A stretch of 64,000 nucleotides of DNA. It comes from Chitinivorax sp. B. Its GTDB lineage: Bacteria > Pseudomonadota > Gammaproteobacteria > Burkholderiales > SCOH01. The stretch spans positions 1 through 64,000 of the forward strand of contig NZ_SCOH01000020.1 of NCBI RefSeq assembly GCF_005503445.1, read 5' to 3'. The position numbers and the translations under genes are program-made. A model generated the notes under the pieces. That model was not told the origin of the DNA, searched no databases, and was given only the letters and a program-made list of their open reading frames with translations. This document shows, piece after piece, positions 17,676 to 26,086 of the stretch; position 1 is the stretch's first letter, and every line of letters starts with the position of its first letter.

Positions 17676-20600
17676 ATGCAATTCGGCGAATTGTCCCGCC
17701 CTCAGTCCGTACTCCGTGATGCCATTACTTCAGCCTATCGACGCGATGAACGCGAATGCGTACAAGCCGTACTGGCTCAAGCCGCCCTTCAACCTGAGCA
17801 AGTGAAATCGATTCAGGCCCTGGCCCGCAAACTGGTCACCGAAGTGCGCGAAAAACGCACCAAGTCCAGCGGTGTCGATGCACTGATGCACGAATTCTCG
17901 CTCGACAGTACAGAAGGCGTTGCGTTGATGTGCCTGGCTGAAGCCCTGTTGCGTATCCCCGATCAGGAAACCGCAGATCGCCTGATTCGCGACAAGATCT
18001 CCAAAGGTGACTGGAAGGCGCATTTGGGGCAAAGTGCCTCGTTGTTTGTGAATGCCGCGACCTGGGGGCTACTGATAACCGGCAAGCTGGTCTCCACCAA
18101 TAGCGAAAAAGGTCTCTCCAGTGCACTGACACGCATGATTGCGAAGGGCGGCGAACCGCTGATCCGTAAAGGCGTGGATCTGGCGATGCGCATGCTGGGC
18201 AAGCAGTTCGTCACCGGTGAAACCATCGATGAAGCGCTGAACAACGGTACCGAACGCGAGGCCCTCGGCTTCCGTTTTTCGTATGACATGCTCGGCGAAG
18301 CGGCGATGACGGAGGAGGATGCCAAGCGTTATTACGCAGCCTACGAGGAGGCGATCCATGCCATTGGTAAGGCCAGCAATGGTCGCGGGGTGTATGCCGG
18401 CCCCGGGATATCGGTGAAGTTATCAGCCCTTCACCCGCGCTATAGCCGTGCTCAGCATGTTCGTGCCGTCAGTGAACTGTTGCCGCGTATCAAGACATTG
18501 TTATTGCTGGCCAAACGATACGACATCGGTTTCAATGTGGATGCTGAAGAGGCTGATCGCCTGGAGTTGTCATTGGATCTGCTGGAAGCCCTGTCATTGG
18601 ACCCGGACTTCGCAGGGTGGAATGGCATCGGCTTTGTCGTTCAGGCATATCAAAAGCGCTGCCCATTCGTGATCGATTGGATTGTCGATCTGGCACGCCG
18701 CAGTGGTCATCGCTTCATGGTCCGGTTGGTGAAGGGTGCATATTGGGATGCCGAAATCAAGCGCGCGCAGCTGGATGGCCTAGAGGGGTACCCGGTCTAT
18801 ACCCGTAAGGTATATACCGACGTGGCTTATCTGGCATGCGCGAAAAAGCTGTTGGCGGCACAGGATGCCGTCTTCCCGCAATTTGCTACCCACAATGCCT
18901 ATTCGCTTGCCGCCATCTATCACTTGGGTGAAGGCAAAGATTACGAATTCCAGTGCCTGCACGGCATGGGTGAAACCCTGTACGACCTGGTGGTCGGCAA
19001 GGACAAGCTTGGCAAGGCCTGTCGCATTTATGCGCCGGTCGGCTCACATGAAACGTTGCTGGCCTATCTGGTGCGTCGGCTGCTGGAAAACGGCGCTAAT
19101 AGCTCCTTCGTGAACCGGATCGTCGACGAAGCAGTACCGATTGATGAATTGGTGATAGATCAGGTGACGGATGCCGCGCGCCATGCTGGTCAGCCTCATG
19201 CCAAGATTTCGTCACCCGCTGGGCTGTATGGTGAAACGCGTGCCAATTCCGATGGCATTGATCTGTCAAATGAATTCCGACTGGCTGATCTGAGCACAGC
19301 GCTGAAGGCCAGCGAGTCCCGCCAATGGCAAGCTGCTCCCTTATTGGGCAGCGGGATGGCGTTGGGTGGTACCGCACACGCCATTTGTAATCCGGCTGAT
19401 CGCGACGATATAGTCGGTAGTGTGATTGAAGCCAGCAGCGAACAGGTCGCGCAAGCGCTGGATGCTGCGGTAGCTGCCGCATCGCGCTGGGCCGCCGTGC
19501 CGGCAGCTGAACGTGCTGCGTGCATTGCACGTGCTGGAGATTTGTTGCAACAGCATATGCCAATGCTGATGGGCCTGGCGGTGCGCGAAGCGGGTAAATC
19601 ATTGCCGAATGCCATTGCAGAGGTGCGCGAGGCGATCGACTTCTGCCGCTACTATGCGGTCCAGGCGCGACAAGAGCTGGCCCAGTCAGCTCCTCGTGGC
19701 CCGATTGTGTGCATCAGTCCGTGGAATTTTCCTCTGGCGATCTTCATTGGCCAGGTAACCGCCGCATTGGCTGCCGGTAACCCGGTATTGGCCAAGCCCG
19801 CAGAACAGACTCCATTGATTGCTGCAGAAGCAGTCCGCCTGCTGCATGAGGCGGGTGTGCCACAAGATGTACTGCAGTTCCTGCCTGGCACAGGCGAGGT
19901 GGTAGGGGCTGCATTGACATGTGACCCACGCATTGCCGGTGTCATGTTCACTGGCTCGACCGAAGTGGCACAGCTGATCAATCGCACGTTGGCGGCGCGA
20001 GATGATTCGCCGCTCTTGATTGCAGAAACTGGCGGGATGAATGCGATGATCGTCGACAGTTCATCTTTGCCGGAACAGGTAGTCAACGATGTTCTCAGCT
20101 CAGCTTTCGACAGCGCGGGTCAACGTTGCTCAGCCCTGCGTGTACTTTATCTGCAGCGTGACATCGCAGACAAAGTGATTGAGATGCTTAAGGGCGCGAT
20201 GAAAGAACTACGCGTTGGTAATCCTGCCAGATTGGATATCGACATTGGGCCGGTGATTGATCAGGAGGCGCAGCACAATCTATTGGCGCATATCGAGAAG
20301 ACCAAGCAGCAATCGAAATGGTACTACCAGGCCAGCATGGATAAAGCCTGCGAGAATGGCACCTTTGTCTCGCCCACTGTATTCGAGATTGACAGTGTAC
20401 GGCAGCTGGAGCGCGAAGTGTTCGGGCCCGTGCTGCATATCATCCGTTTTGAAGGATCGGCACTCGACAAGGTCATTACTGAAATCAATGCGACGGGCTA
20501 TGGCCTCACCCACGGCGTACATAGTCGGATCGATGAAACCATTGATCAGATCACATCAGGTGTCCATGCCGGCAATATCTATGTGAACCGTAACATTGTT

Positions 20601-21287
20601 GGTGCGGTTGTTGGTGTGCAGCCATTTGGTGGCGAAGGTAAATCTGGAACAGGCCCCAAAGCTGGTGGCCCACTGTATCTGCATCGTCTGACTCAGACAC
20701 CGGCGTTGCCACAAGTAGGCAAACCCGCCCGCGTTATCGAGTTATCTGGCCTGAAGCTGTTGTCAGAAGCCAAGTTGAACAGCCTGTCGCAAGGCCAGCG
20801 CGATCAGCTGCAAGCAGTCATCTTCGAATATGAGGCTGCCAGTCCGTTGCGTCGTGAGGCACTGTTGACAGGGCCTACCGGTGAGCGGAACACGCTGGGC
20901 TTCTCCAGGCGCGGTAATGTGGCCTGCCTGGCAGAAGGATTGTATGGCCTGGCCTTGCAGGCAGCCGCCGCATTGGCATGTGGCAACAACGTGGTGCTGC
21001 CAGCCAGTTCCGATGGTCGTGCCTTGGCTGAATTGCTGGGGGGGCATGCCAGTACAGCCAGCAATCCGGCTGCCAGTGAGGTCGCTGCGGTGTTGTTCGA
21101 CGGTGATGCCACTGTTGAAAAAGCATTGCGTCAGGCGCTGGCTCAACGCGATGGTGCACTGGTTCCATTGATCAAACCGCACAATGATGGCCGTTACGAT
21201 TTATATAGATTGGTGGCTGAGCGTGCTGTCAGCGTCAACACGACTGCTGCAGGTGGTAACGCCAGTCTGATGAGCATTGGTGAATGA
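17676..21287 (+). CDS. putA: Bifunctional proline dehydrogenase / P5C dehydrogenase PutA
   Basis: A 1203-residue enzyme converting proline to glutamate in two steps, with electrons going to the quinone pool and NAD. The N-terminal half holds the FAD-dependent proline dehydrogenase barrel (FNVDAEEADRLE, RLVKGAYWDAEIK, FATHNA). The second half holds the aldehyde dehydrogenase, with general base Glu784 in AETGG and catalytic Cys818 in GQRCSALR. The last 160 residues form an aldehyde-dehydrogenase-like C-terminal domain found in long PutAs. There is no ribbon-helix-helix domain at the N-terminus, so this PutA cannot repress its own gene; it corresponds to the class with a C-terminal domain but no DNA-binding domain. 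AGGAG precedes the ATG. A binding lipoprotein gene follows 61 bases downstream. Confidence 0.96.
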   Translation: MQFGELSRPQSVLRDAITSAYRRDERECVQAVLAQAALQPEQVKSIQALARKLVTEVREKRTKSSGVDALMHEFSLDSTEGVALMCLAEALLRIPDQETADRLIRDKISKGDWKAHLGQSASLFVNAATWGLLITGKLVSTNSEKGLSSALTRMIAKGGEPLIRKGVDLAMRMLGKQFVTGETIDEALNNGTEREALGFRFSYDMLGEAAMTEEDAKRYYAAYEEAIHAIGKASNGRGVYAGPGISVKLSALHPRYSRAQHVRAVSELLPRIKTLLLLAKRYDIGFNVDAEEADRLELSLDLLEALSLDPDFAGWNGIGFVVQAYQKRCPFVIDWIVDLARRSGHRFMVRLVKGAYWDAEIKRAQLDGLEGYPVYTRKVYTDVAYLACAKKLLAAQDAVFPQFATHNAYSLAAIYHLGEGKDYEFQCLHGMGETLYDLVVGKDKLGKACRIYAPVGSHETLLAYLVRRLLENGANSSFVNRIVDEAVPIDELVIDQVTDAARHAGQPHAKISSPAGLYGETRANSDGIDLSNEFRLADLSTALKASESRQWQAAPLLGSGMALGGTAHAICNPADRDDIVGSVIEASSEQVAQALDAAVAAASRWAAVPAAERAACIARAGDLLQQHMPMLMGLAVREAGKSLPNAIAEVREAIDFCRYYAVQARQELAQSAPRGPIVCISPWNFPLAIFIGQVTAALAAGNPVLAKPAEQTPLIAAEAVRLLHEAGVPQDVLQFLPGTGEVVGAALTCDPRIAGVMFTGSTEVAQLINRTLAARDDSPLLIAETGGMNAMIVDSSSLPEQVVNDVLSSAFDSAGQRCSALRVLYLQRDIADKVIEMLKGAMKELRVGNPARLDIDIGPVIDQEAQHNLLAHIEKTKQQSKWYYQASMDKACENGTFVSPTVFEIDSVRQLEREVFGPVLHIIRFEGSALDKVITEINATGYGLTHGVHSRIDETIDQITSGVHAGNIYVNRNIVGAVVGVQPFGGEGKSGTGPKAGGPLYLHRLTQTPALPQVGKPARVIELSGLKLLSEAKLNSLSQGQRDQLQAVIFEYEAASPLRREALLTGPTGERNTLGFSRRGNVACLAEGLYGLALQAAAALACGNNVVLPASSDGRALAELLGGHASTASNPAASEVAAVLFDGDATVEKALRQALAQRDGALVPLIKPHNDGRYDLYRLVAERAVSVNTTAAGGNASLMSIGE

Positions 21288-21302
21288 ACTGGATTTTTTC
21301 AT

Positions 21303-21330
21303 GGCCGGCGATGTACCGGCCTGTTACTTT
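21303..21330 (+). terminator. Weak hairpin between putA and the binding-protein gene
   Basis: GGCCGG (21303-21308) pairs with CCGGCC (21316-21321) and is followed by TGTTACTTT. The poor T-run suggests partial termination at most. Confidence 0.3.
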
Positions 21331-21348
21331 CAACACAAGAGGTAGACC

Positions 21349-22548
21349 ATGTATTACTCCACATTGCGTACACTCGGCTTAGCCGTTACTGCAGCACTGG
21401 CCATTGTGGCTTGCGGTAAGAAAGCCGACCAGGCTCAACCGGCGGGTCAGTCAGCCCCGGCCGGCGCATCGGCCGCCGGTGATGTCGAAGTCGTCAAACT
21501 TGGTTTTGCTGGCCCATTGACTGGTCCGCAAGCTCACTATGGCACGGATATGAAAAATGGCATCTTGCTGGCAGTGGACGATGCCAATGCACAAAATCCG
21601 GAAATCGGTGGCAAGAAAGTGAAGTTTGAACTGATATCCGAAGATGACCAGGCTGATCCGAAAACCGGCGCGCAGATGGCCCAGCGTCTGGTGGATGCCA
21701 AAGTGAATGGCATCATTGGTCATTTCAACTCCGGTACCTCGATTCCGGCCTCCAAGATCTATTCTGACGCTGGCTTGCCGCAAATCGCTATGGCAACAGC
21801 ACCAACTTATACCCAACAAGGTTTCAAGACCACGTTCCGCGCGATGACCAGCGATACCCAGCAAGGGGGGGTGATGGGGCCGTTCGTGGTGAACAAATTG
21901 GGTTTCAAGAAAATTGCCATCATTGATGATCGGACCGCTTACGGCCAAGGTCTGGCAGATGAATTCGAAAAGTCTGCCAAGGCCGCTGGTGGTCAGATCG
22001 TGAAGCGTGAATTTACCAATGACAAAGCAACCGATTTCACCGCTATTCTGACCGCCATCAAAGGTGCACAGCCGGATGCCATTTTCTACGGTGGTGCGGA
22101 TGCACAGTCAGCCCCGCTGGCCAAGCAGTTGAAGCGCCTGGGCTTGAAGGCGACGCTGGTATCAGGTGAAATGACCCGTACACCGACATTCCTGCAGTTG
22201 GCTGGTGCGGAAGCAGATGGTGTGATTGCTTCGTTGGCTGGTTTGCCAATGGACAAGATGCCTGGTGGCAAGGATTTTGAAACCCGCTTCAAGGCCAAGT
22301 TTGGTGCGATGGAGCTGTACTCACCCTATGCTTATGACGCGACGATGACCATGATTGCCGCCATGAAGAAGGCCAATTCGGTTGATCCCGTTAAATACCT
22401 GCCGGAACTGGCAAAAATCGAGAGCCAAGGTGTCACTTCCGCCAAGATTGCTTATGATGAAAAGGGTGATCTGAAAGCGGGTGATATTACTGTGTACAAG
22501 GTTGAAAAAGGGCAGTGGACTGTACTGGAAACAGTATCAGGCAGCTGA
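21349..22548 (+). CDS. Branched-chain-amino-acid-type ABC binding lipoprotein
   Basis: A 399-residue binding protein of the LivJ/LivK family. It has a lipoprotein signal with the lipobox ending in Cys22 (AIVAC), a low-complexity linker rich in Ala, Gln and Pro, then the periplasmic-binding fold beginning VVKLGFAGPLTGPQAHYG. Family hallmarks are GIIGHFNSGTSIPAS and AIIDDRTAYGQGLADEFEK. No livHMGF permease or ATPase genes are adjacent, so it must use a distant transporter or act alone. Its place behind putA suggests it may bring in an amino acid linked to proline or glutamate metabolism; that is inference. A good terminator follows. Confidence 0.93.
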   Translation: MYYSTLRTLGLAVTAALAIVACGKKADQAQPAGQSAPAGASAAGDVEVVKLGFAGPLTGPQAHYGTDMKNGILLAVDDANAQNPEIGGKKVKFELISEDDQADPKTGAQMAQRLVDAKVNGIIGHFNSGTSIPASKIYSDAGLPQIAMATAPTYTQQGFKTTFRAMTSDTQQGGVMGPFVVNKLGFKKIAIIDDRTAYGQGLADEFEKSAKAAGGQIVKREFTNDKATDFTAILTAIKGAQPDAIFYGGADAQSAPLAKQLKRLGLKATLVSGEMTRTPTFLQLAGAEADGVIASLAGLPMDKMPGGKDFETRFKAKFGAMELYSPYAYDATMTMIAAMKKANSVDPVKYLPELAKIESQGVTSAKIAYDEKGDLKAGDITVYKVEKGQWTVLETVSGS

Positions 22549-22594
22549 TTGCAAGTGTGATAGCTACCCTTCATCATTAGGGTACACAGCTTAG

Positions 22595-22622
22595 AAACGG
22601 CACCCGTGTGGTGCCGTTTTTA
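22595..22622 (+). terminator. Rho-independent terminator
   Basis: A perfect 9-bp stem AAACGGCAC (22595-22603) with GTGCCGTTT (22611-22619) ends in TTTTT. It closes the putA/binding-lipoprotein region. Confidence 0.8.
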
Positions 22623-22699
22623 CTTGCATGGTTTCTTGCGGAATAGAAATTGTCTTACTCAATGTTGCGGCGGATTAATATGTATATAGTCAAGCCGGC

Positions 22700-23551
22700 A
22701 TGCTGCTGGCAACTTTGGGTTGCTATCAATTGATCAGGCTCACGTGTTCCTTTGCTTTCACTAGGCAGTCAGTGCTGAAGGTGCTGGCATTCTGTATGGT
22801 TTGCCTGCTATTGATAGGTAACGTGCAAGCCGCGAAACCGTTGGTATTTGCTTTCAGCGAGTTGGAGCCCTGGAAGCGCATCTACCACAACCAATACACC
22901 GGGGCTTACACTGAAATCGTGCGTGAACTATCCAGGCGAGTTGGGGTATCCCTGGCCATCGTAGAATGCCCGTTGGCACGTTGCTTGAAGATGATGGAAG
23001 ATGGCAGTGCGGATCTGATCATTGGCATCCAGATTTCACCGGAACGTGAGCAGTATATACAGTTTCTCAACACGCCATATCGTGTCGACAGCTCGGACAA
23101 GGTCTTCTACCTTGCCAAAGACAGGGGATTATCAATCAGGCGTTATGACGATCTTTATGGTTTGCGAATCGGGATCAAAAATGGGGCTGCCTATTTCGAC
23201 CGCTTTGACGCCGACCAGGCATTGAACAAGGAAGCCGGTCGGGATAACCTGGTCAACCTGCGTAAATTGGCGATGGGGCGGCTGGATACGGTCATCCTAG
23301 CTGAAGATCAGGGTGAGCCACTGCTCACCCAGCTGGCATTACGCAACGTTTTGGTCAAAGCCAGTTACCGAGAGTCGGATGCTACGCCACGCTATATAGG
23401 TCTAAGCAAGCGCTCCAGTTACCTTGACAGGTTGCAACAACTTGAAACCGCCATGAGTGACATGGTCAAAGACGGTACACTGGCCAAGCTTTATCTGCAG
23501 CATTATCACCGTGCATTGGGCATTCCGCCGGAAGCAATCAATATTCGTTAG
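22700..23551 (+). CDS. Orphan periplasmic solute-binding protein, family 3
   Basis: Up to 283 residues, with an exported N-terminus whose hydrophobic core is VLAFCMVCLLLIGNVQA; cleavage is likely after VQA (residue 44 of the longest form). The start is uncertain: ATG at 22700 lacks a ribosome-binding site, while GTG at 22772 has AGGCAG upstream and would give a standard-length signal peptide. The mature part is a family 3 binding domain (FAFSELEPWKRIYHNQ, IVRELSRRVGVSLAIV, ADLIIGIQISPER, YGLRIGIKNGAAY). The PLARCLKMM segment matches this subfamily of orphan receptors. No transporter genes are adjacent. Confidence 0.85.
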   Translation: MLLATLGCYQLIRLTCSFAFTRQSVLKVLAFCMVCLLLIGNVQAAKPLVFAFSELEPWKRIYHNQYTGAYTEIVRELSRRVGVSLAIVECPLARCLKMMEDGSADLIIGIQISPEREQYIQFLNTPYRVDSSDKVFYLAKDRGLSIRRYDDLYGLRIGIKNGAAYFDRFDADQALNKEAGRDNLVNLRKLAMGRLDTVILAEDQGEPLLTQLALRNVLVKASYRESDATPRYIGLSKRSSYLDRLQQLETAMSDMVKDGTLAKLYLQHYHRALGIPPEAINIR

Positions 23552-23579
23552 CACGGCTTCATGGCCTTACCATCAATGT

Positions 23580-23933
23580 TCAGGTACTGCGGCCGTCGTA
23601 AGGAATGCGTGGCAGCGCGGTCAGATCCAGCGATTCCAGGCAGCGTACATTGACTGCGGCGGTCGTTTGCCCATCTGGCCCCGTGCCAAAACCAAACGGT
23701 GCGCACCCGCAGGTCGGGCAGAAGTGGTGATCGATGACATGCTTGTTGAATCGATAGGTTGCCATGGTGTTGGCTGGCGTCTTGAGTGTGAGGCGGTCAC
23801 GGCTCACAAACCACAGTAAGTAGCCCTTGCGGCTGCAATGTGAGCAGTTGCATTCGATCACCCGTTCAAGTTTGCCGGTTACTTCGAATGCAATTTCGCC
23901 GCAGTGGCAACTTCCTTGATAAGTCATGATCAC
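23580..23933 (-). CDS. GFA (CENP-V/glutathione-dependent formaldehyde-activating) family protein
   Basis: A 117-residue cytoplasmic zinc protein. It has the family cysteine pattern: GSCHCGEIAFE, then CNCSHCSRKG, and later FCPTCGCAPFG. These seven cysteines form the two zinc sites of the GFA fold. The family includes an enzyme that adds glutathione to formaldehyde, but most members, including this small one, have no proven substrate. It starts at one of two nearby ATGs (23933 or 23927). It lies downstream of the rRNA methyltransferase gene with a hairpin between them. Confidence 0.9.
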   Translation of the reverse strand: MIMTYQGSCHCGEIAFEVTGKLERVIECNCSHCSRKGYLLWFVSRDRLTLKTPANTMATYRFNKHVIDHHFCPTCGCAPFGFGTGPDGQTTAAVNVRCLESLDLTALPRIPYDGRST

Positions 23934-23946
23934 CTCAACAGTAAAT

Positions 23947-23968
23947 GGCTGGGTAGGATTCCCCAGCC
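23947..23968 (-). terminator. Hairpin after the rlmI-like gene
   Basis: GGCTGGG (23947-23953) pairs with CCCAGCC (23962-23968) just after the methyltransferase stop codon. Only ATTTACTGTT follows on the minus strand, so termination is probably partial. Confidence 0.35.
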
Positions 23969-23986
23969 GTTATCGACAATTGCCGA

Positions 23987-25174
23987 TCACAAACCGCGTT
24001 TGACCAGCAATCCTTTCAAATAGTCACCTTCCGGAAAACTCAATGCGACCGGGTGATCGACATCTGGTGTGAATCGCTCGATCACCTTTGCATCCAGTCC
24101 AGCGTCGACTGCTGCCCCCGCGATGATCTTCTGGAACAAGCTGGCATCCATACCGCCAGAACATGTGAAGGTGGCCAGCAAACCACCTGGCTTCAACAGC
24201 TTCAGACCCAGCAGATTGATATCCTTATAGGCTCGTGCTGCCTTTTCGACATGCTGAGCCGTCGGTGCAAATTTGGGCGGGTCCAGAATGATCAAATCGT
24301 AACTTTGCCCCTTATCGCGTAACAGCCGCAGGTATTTGAAGACATCTGCTTCCACCCAGCTGGCCTGTGCTGGGTCCAGATTATTCAATACCAGATTGGC
24401 CTGAGCGGTGGCCAAGGCTTCTGCTGAGCTATCAACCGACTCTACCGACAGCGCCCCACCTCTTAATGCCGCCAACGAAAAACCGCCGGTATAACAGAAA
24501 CAGTTCAGCACCTTTTTACCGGCAGCCAACTCACCAATGCGACGGCGGTTCACCCGTTGATCAAGATAAAACCCGGTTTTCTGGCCACCAGCAATATCGA
24601 CACGGTAACGGACACCATATTCATCAATCATGGTGTCTGCAGGCAGGTTGCCACGCAACAGGCCACACCGCTCGGGCAGGCCCTCCAGGCCACGAACATC
24701 GGCATCGGATCGCTCATACACATTGGGAATGCCAGTCAGTTCGACCAAGGCATCTACAATCACCTCACGCCAGCGCTCCACGCCGATTGATAGTACCTGC
24801 ACTACCAACACCTGGTCGTAACGGTCCACGACCAAGCCGGGCAAGCCATCTGATTCGCCATGGACCAGACGTTGGCCATTGAGGCTCGCGGGCAACAAAT
24901 CCCGACGTAATGCCAATGCGGTCTGCAGGCGGCGACGGAAGAAATTGGCATCAATCGGTTCGCCTTCCACCACGCTCCACACCCGAGCTCGAATCTGGGA
25001 GTGCGGGCTGTATGCAGCATTTCCCAGAAAGCGGCCATCGGCGGACCTTACCAGTACGGTGTCTCCGGCTTGCGGTTCACCATCGAGCTGTTGAACGGCA
25101 CCGGAGAAAACCCACGGGTGGCGGTTGAGCAGCGATTTTTCGCGGCCGGGTTTGAGCTTGAGTATAAAAGTCAT
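23987..25174 (-). CDS. rlmI: 23S rRNA cytosine-C5 methyltransferase, RlmI-like
   Basis: A 395-residue SAM-dependent methyltransferase of the RlmI family, which methylates C1962 of 23S rRNA in E. coli. It begins with a PUA RNA-binding domain (LKLKPGREKSLLNRHPWVFSG), then a middle domain, then the Rossmann catalytic domain with LNCFCYTGGFSLAA (SAM-binding), LIILDPPKFAPTA and LLATFTCSGGMD. Length equals E. coli RlmI (396). The ATG at 25174 gives the normal PUA start; a TTG six codons earlier is possible. Neither has a clear ribosome-binding site, and the gene follows the barstar gene by about 50 bases, so it may depend on coupling within that operon. Confidence 0.92.
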   Translation of the reverse strand: MTFILKLKPGREKSLLNRHPWVFSGAVQQLDGEPQAGDTVLVRSADGRFLGNAAYSPHSQIRARVWSVVEGEPIDANFFRRRLQTALALRRDLLPASLNGQRLVHGESDGLPGLVVDRYDQVLVVQVLSIGVERWREVIVDALVELTGIPNVYERSDADVRGLEGLPERCGLLRGNLPADTMIDEYGVRYRVDIAGGQKTGFYLDQRVNRRRIGELAAGKKVLNCFCYTGGFSLAALRGGALSVESVDSSAEALATAQANLVLNNLDPAQASWVEADVFKYLRLLRDKGQSYDLIILDPPKFAPTAQHVEKAARAYKDINLLGLKLLKPGGLLATFTCSGGMDASLFQKIIAGAAVDAGLDAKVIERFTPDVDHPVALSFPEGDYLKGLLVKRGL

Positions 25175-25223
25175 AAGAGGAGGCAATACCAAAAAACAGA
25201 CAATTTTAACCGACTTGGACTGC

Positions 25224-25496
25224 TCAGCCGAGCTTGAGCGTCACGTCGTCACGTTCATCAGCCAGATCGTTCAGCAGGTCAAACACTGCTTCGCCCTGTT
25301 TGCCCAGTGTGATCCGGTCTTGCTGAGCCGTTGGCCAAACAATCTCGATAGGGCCTTCTACATCGGTACTCAATACGTCCCACAAGGCATCCAGATTGCG
25401 ACCTGTCTGTTTGGGAAGCACCAATTGTCGGTTCAGTTCATCATAGAGTTGGGCCATGGATTGAATTGAATTCAGTTCGCAGCGTATCAGCGGCAT
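25224..25496 (-). CDS. Barstar-family ribonuclease inhibitor
   Basis: A 90-residue cytoplasmic inhibitor that should bind and block the barnase-like ribonuclease encoded just upstream. It has the barstar fold pattern: a first strand, a helix with ELNRQL, then GRNLDALWD, whose Asp36 and Asp40 correspond to the two acidic residues that plug the barnase active site (Asp35 and Asp39 in barstar), then PIEIVW as the next strand. The ATG overlaps the last 10 bases of the ribonuclease gene, which gives coupled translation, with GAGGTG as ribosome-binding site. Cytoplasmic inhibitor plus exported toxin is the classical protective arrangement. Confidence 0.93.
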   Translation of the reverse strand: MPLIRCELNSIQSMAQLYDELNRQLVLPKQTGRNLDALWDVLSTDVEGPIEIVWPTAQQDRITLGKQGEAVFDLLNDLADERDDVTLKLG

Positions 25497-25948
25497 GCTG
25501 GCACCTCGGTAAAGGTTTCATAGTGATCAACAGTAACTTGGCGCTGACCATCCGGGCTGTATAGCAGACGCTTGGCACCGCGCTTGCCACCTTGGTAATC
25601 CAGATCTGCTTCACGCCATTTGCCGCGGGGCAGGCGGCCTTCACGGTTGCCAAAACGGTCTCCGCCAATGCTCTTGCCTTGCAATGCGGGTGCTGACCAG
25701 AGTGACTTGCCGGGTCGCCAGCCGGCTTCCTTGGCTTGTTGTTTGGTCACAAATTTGGGCGGCAGGCTGCGGTTTTGTGTTTGATTCAGGGTGGACAGCA
25801 TGTCTGCTAGCTCTGCTGCATTGATTGCAGGGCTCATATGGCGATTCAATGATTCGGCGGCCTCTTTGCAACTGGGTGTGGCCATCACCAAGGTGGGGAA
25901 AGCCAATACGCAGTACGCCAGCCATCGTTTGTTTGGCAATTGGGACAT
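25487..25948 (-). CDS. Barnase-like secreted ribonuclease
   Basis: A 153-residue guanyl-specific ribonuclease with a signal peptide (MSQLPNKR, hydrophobic core, cleavage near VMA-TP, residue 23). The mature region aligns well with Bacillus barnase: LPPKFVTKQQAKEAGW, GKSIGGDRFGNREGRLP, WREADLDY and DHYETFTEV. All active-site residues can be placed: Lys69, Arg102, Glu113 (general base), Arg123, Arg127 and His142 (general acid). There are three cysteines outside the hydrophobic core, at 27, 152 and possibly 13 in the leader, so one disulfide between 27 and 152 is possible. The gene is first in a small operon with the barstar inhibitor and the rRNA methyltransferase. Confidence 0.94.
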   Translation of the reverse strand: MSQLPNKRWLAYCVLAFPTLVMATPSCKEAAESLNRHMSPAINAAELADMLSTLNQTQNRSLPPKFVTKQQAKEAGWRPGKSLWSAPALQGKSIGGDRFGNREGRLPRGKWREADLDYQGGKRGAKRLLYSPDGQRQVTVDHYETFTEVPACR

Positions 25949-26086
25949 GGGACTCGATCAGTTGAGAAAAACAGTTGATGATTCAGGGACGGTTACAGTC
26001 AAGCATGTGGACATCAGTACCTGAAAACCATCGCAGTAATGTTATGCTTGCCGCGATTTTAACGCCTTTTGCCGACTAGAACTGCC

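Noticed and set aside
20750-21180. Minus-strand frames opposite the end of putA
   Set aside because: No ribosome-binding site and no conserved motif; the plus-strand reading matches the PutA C-terminal domain.
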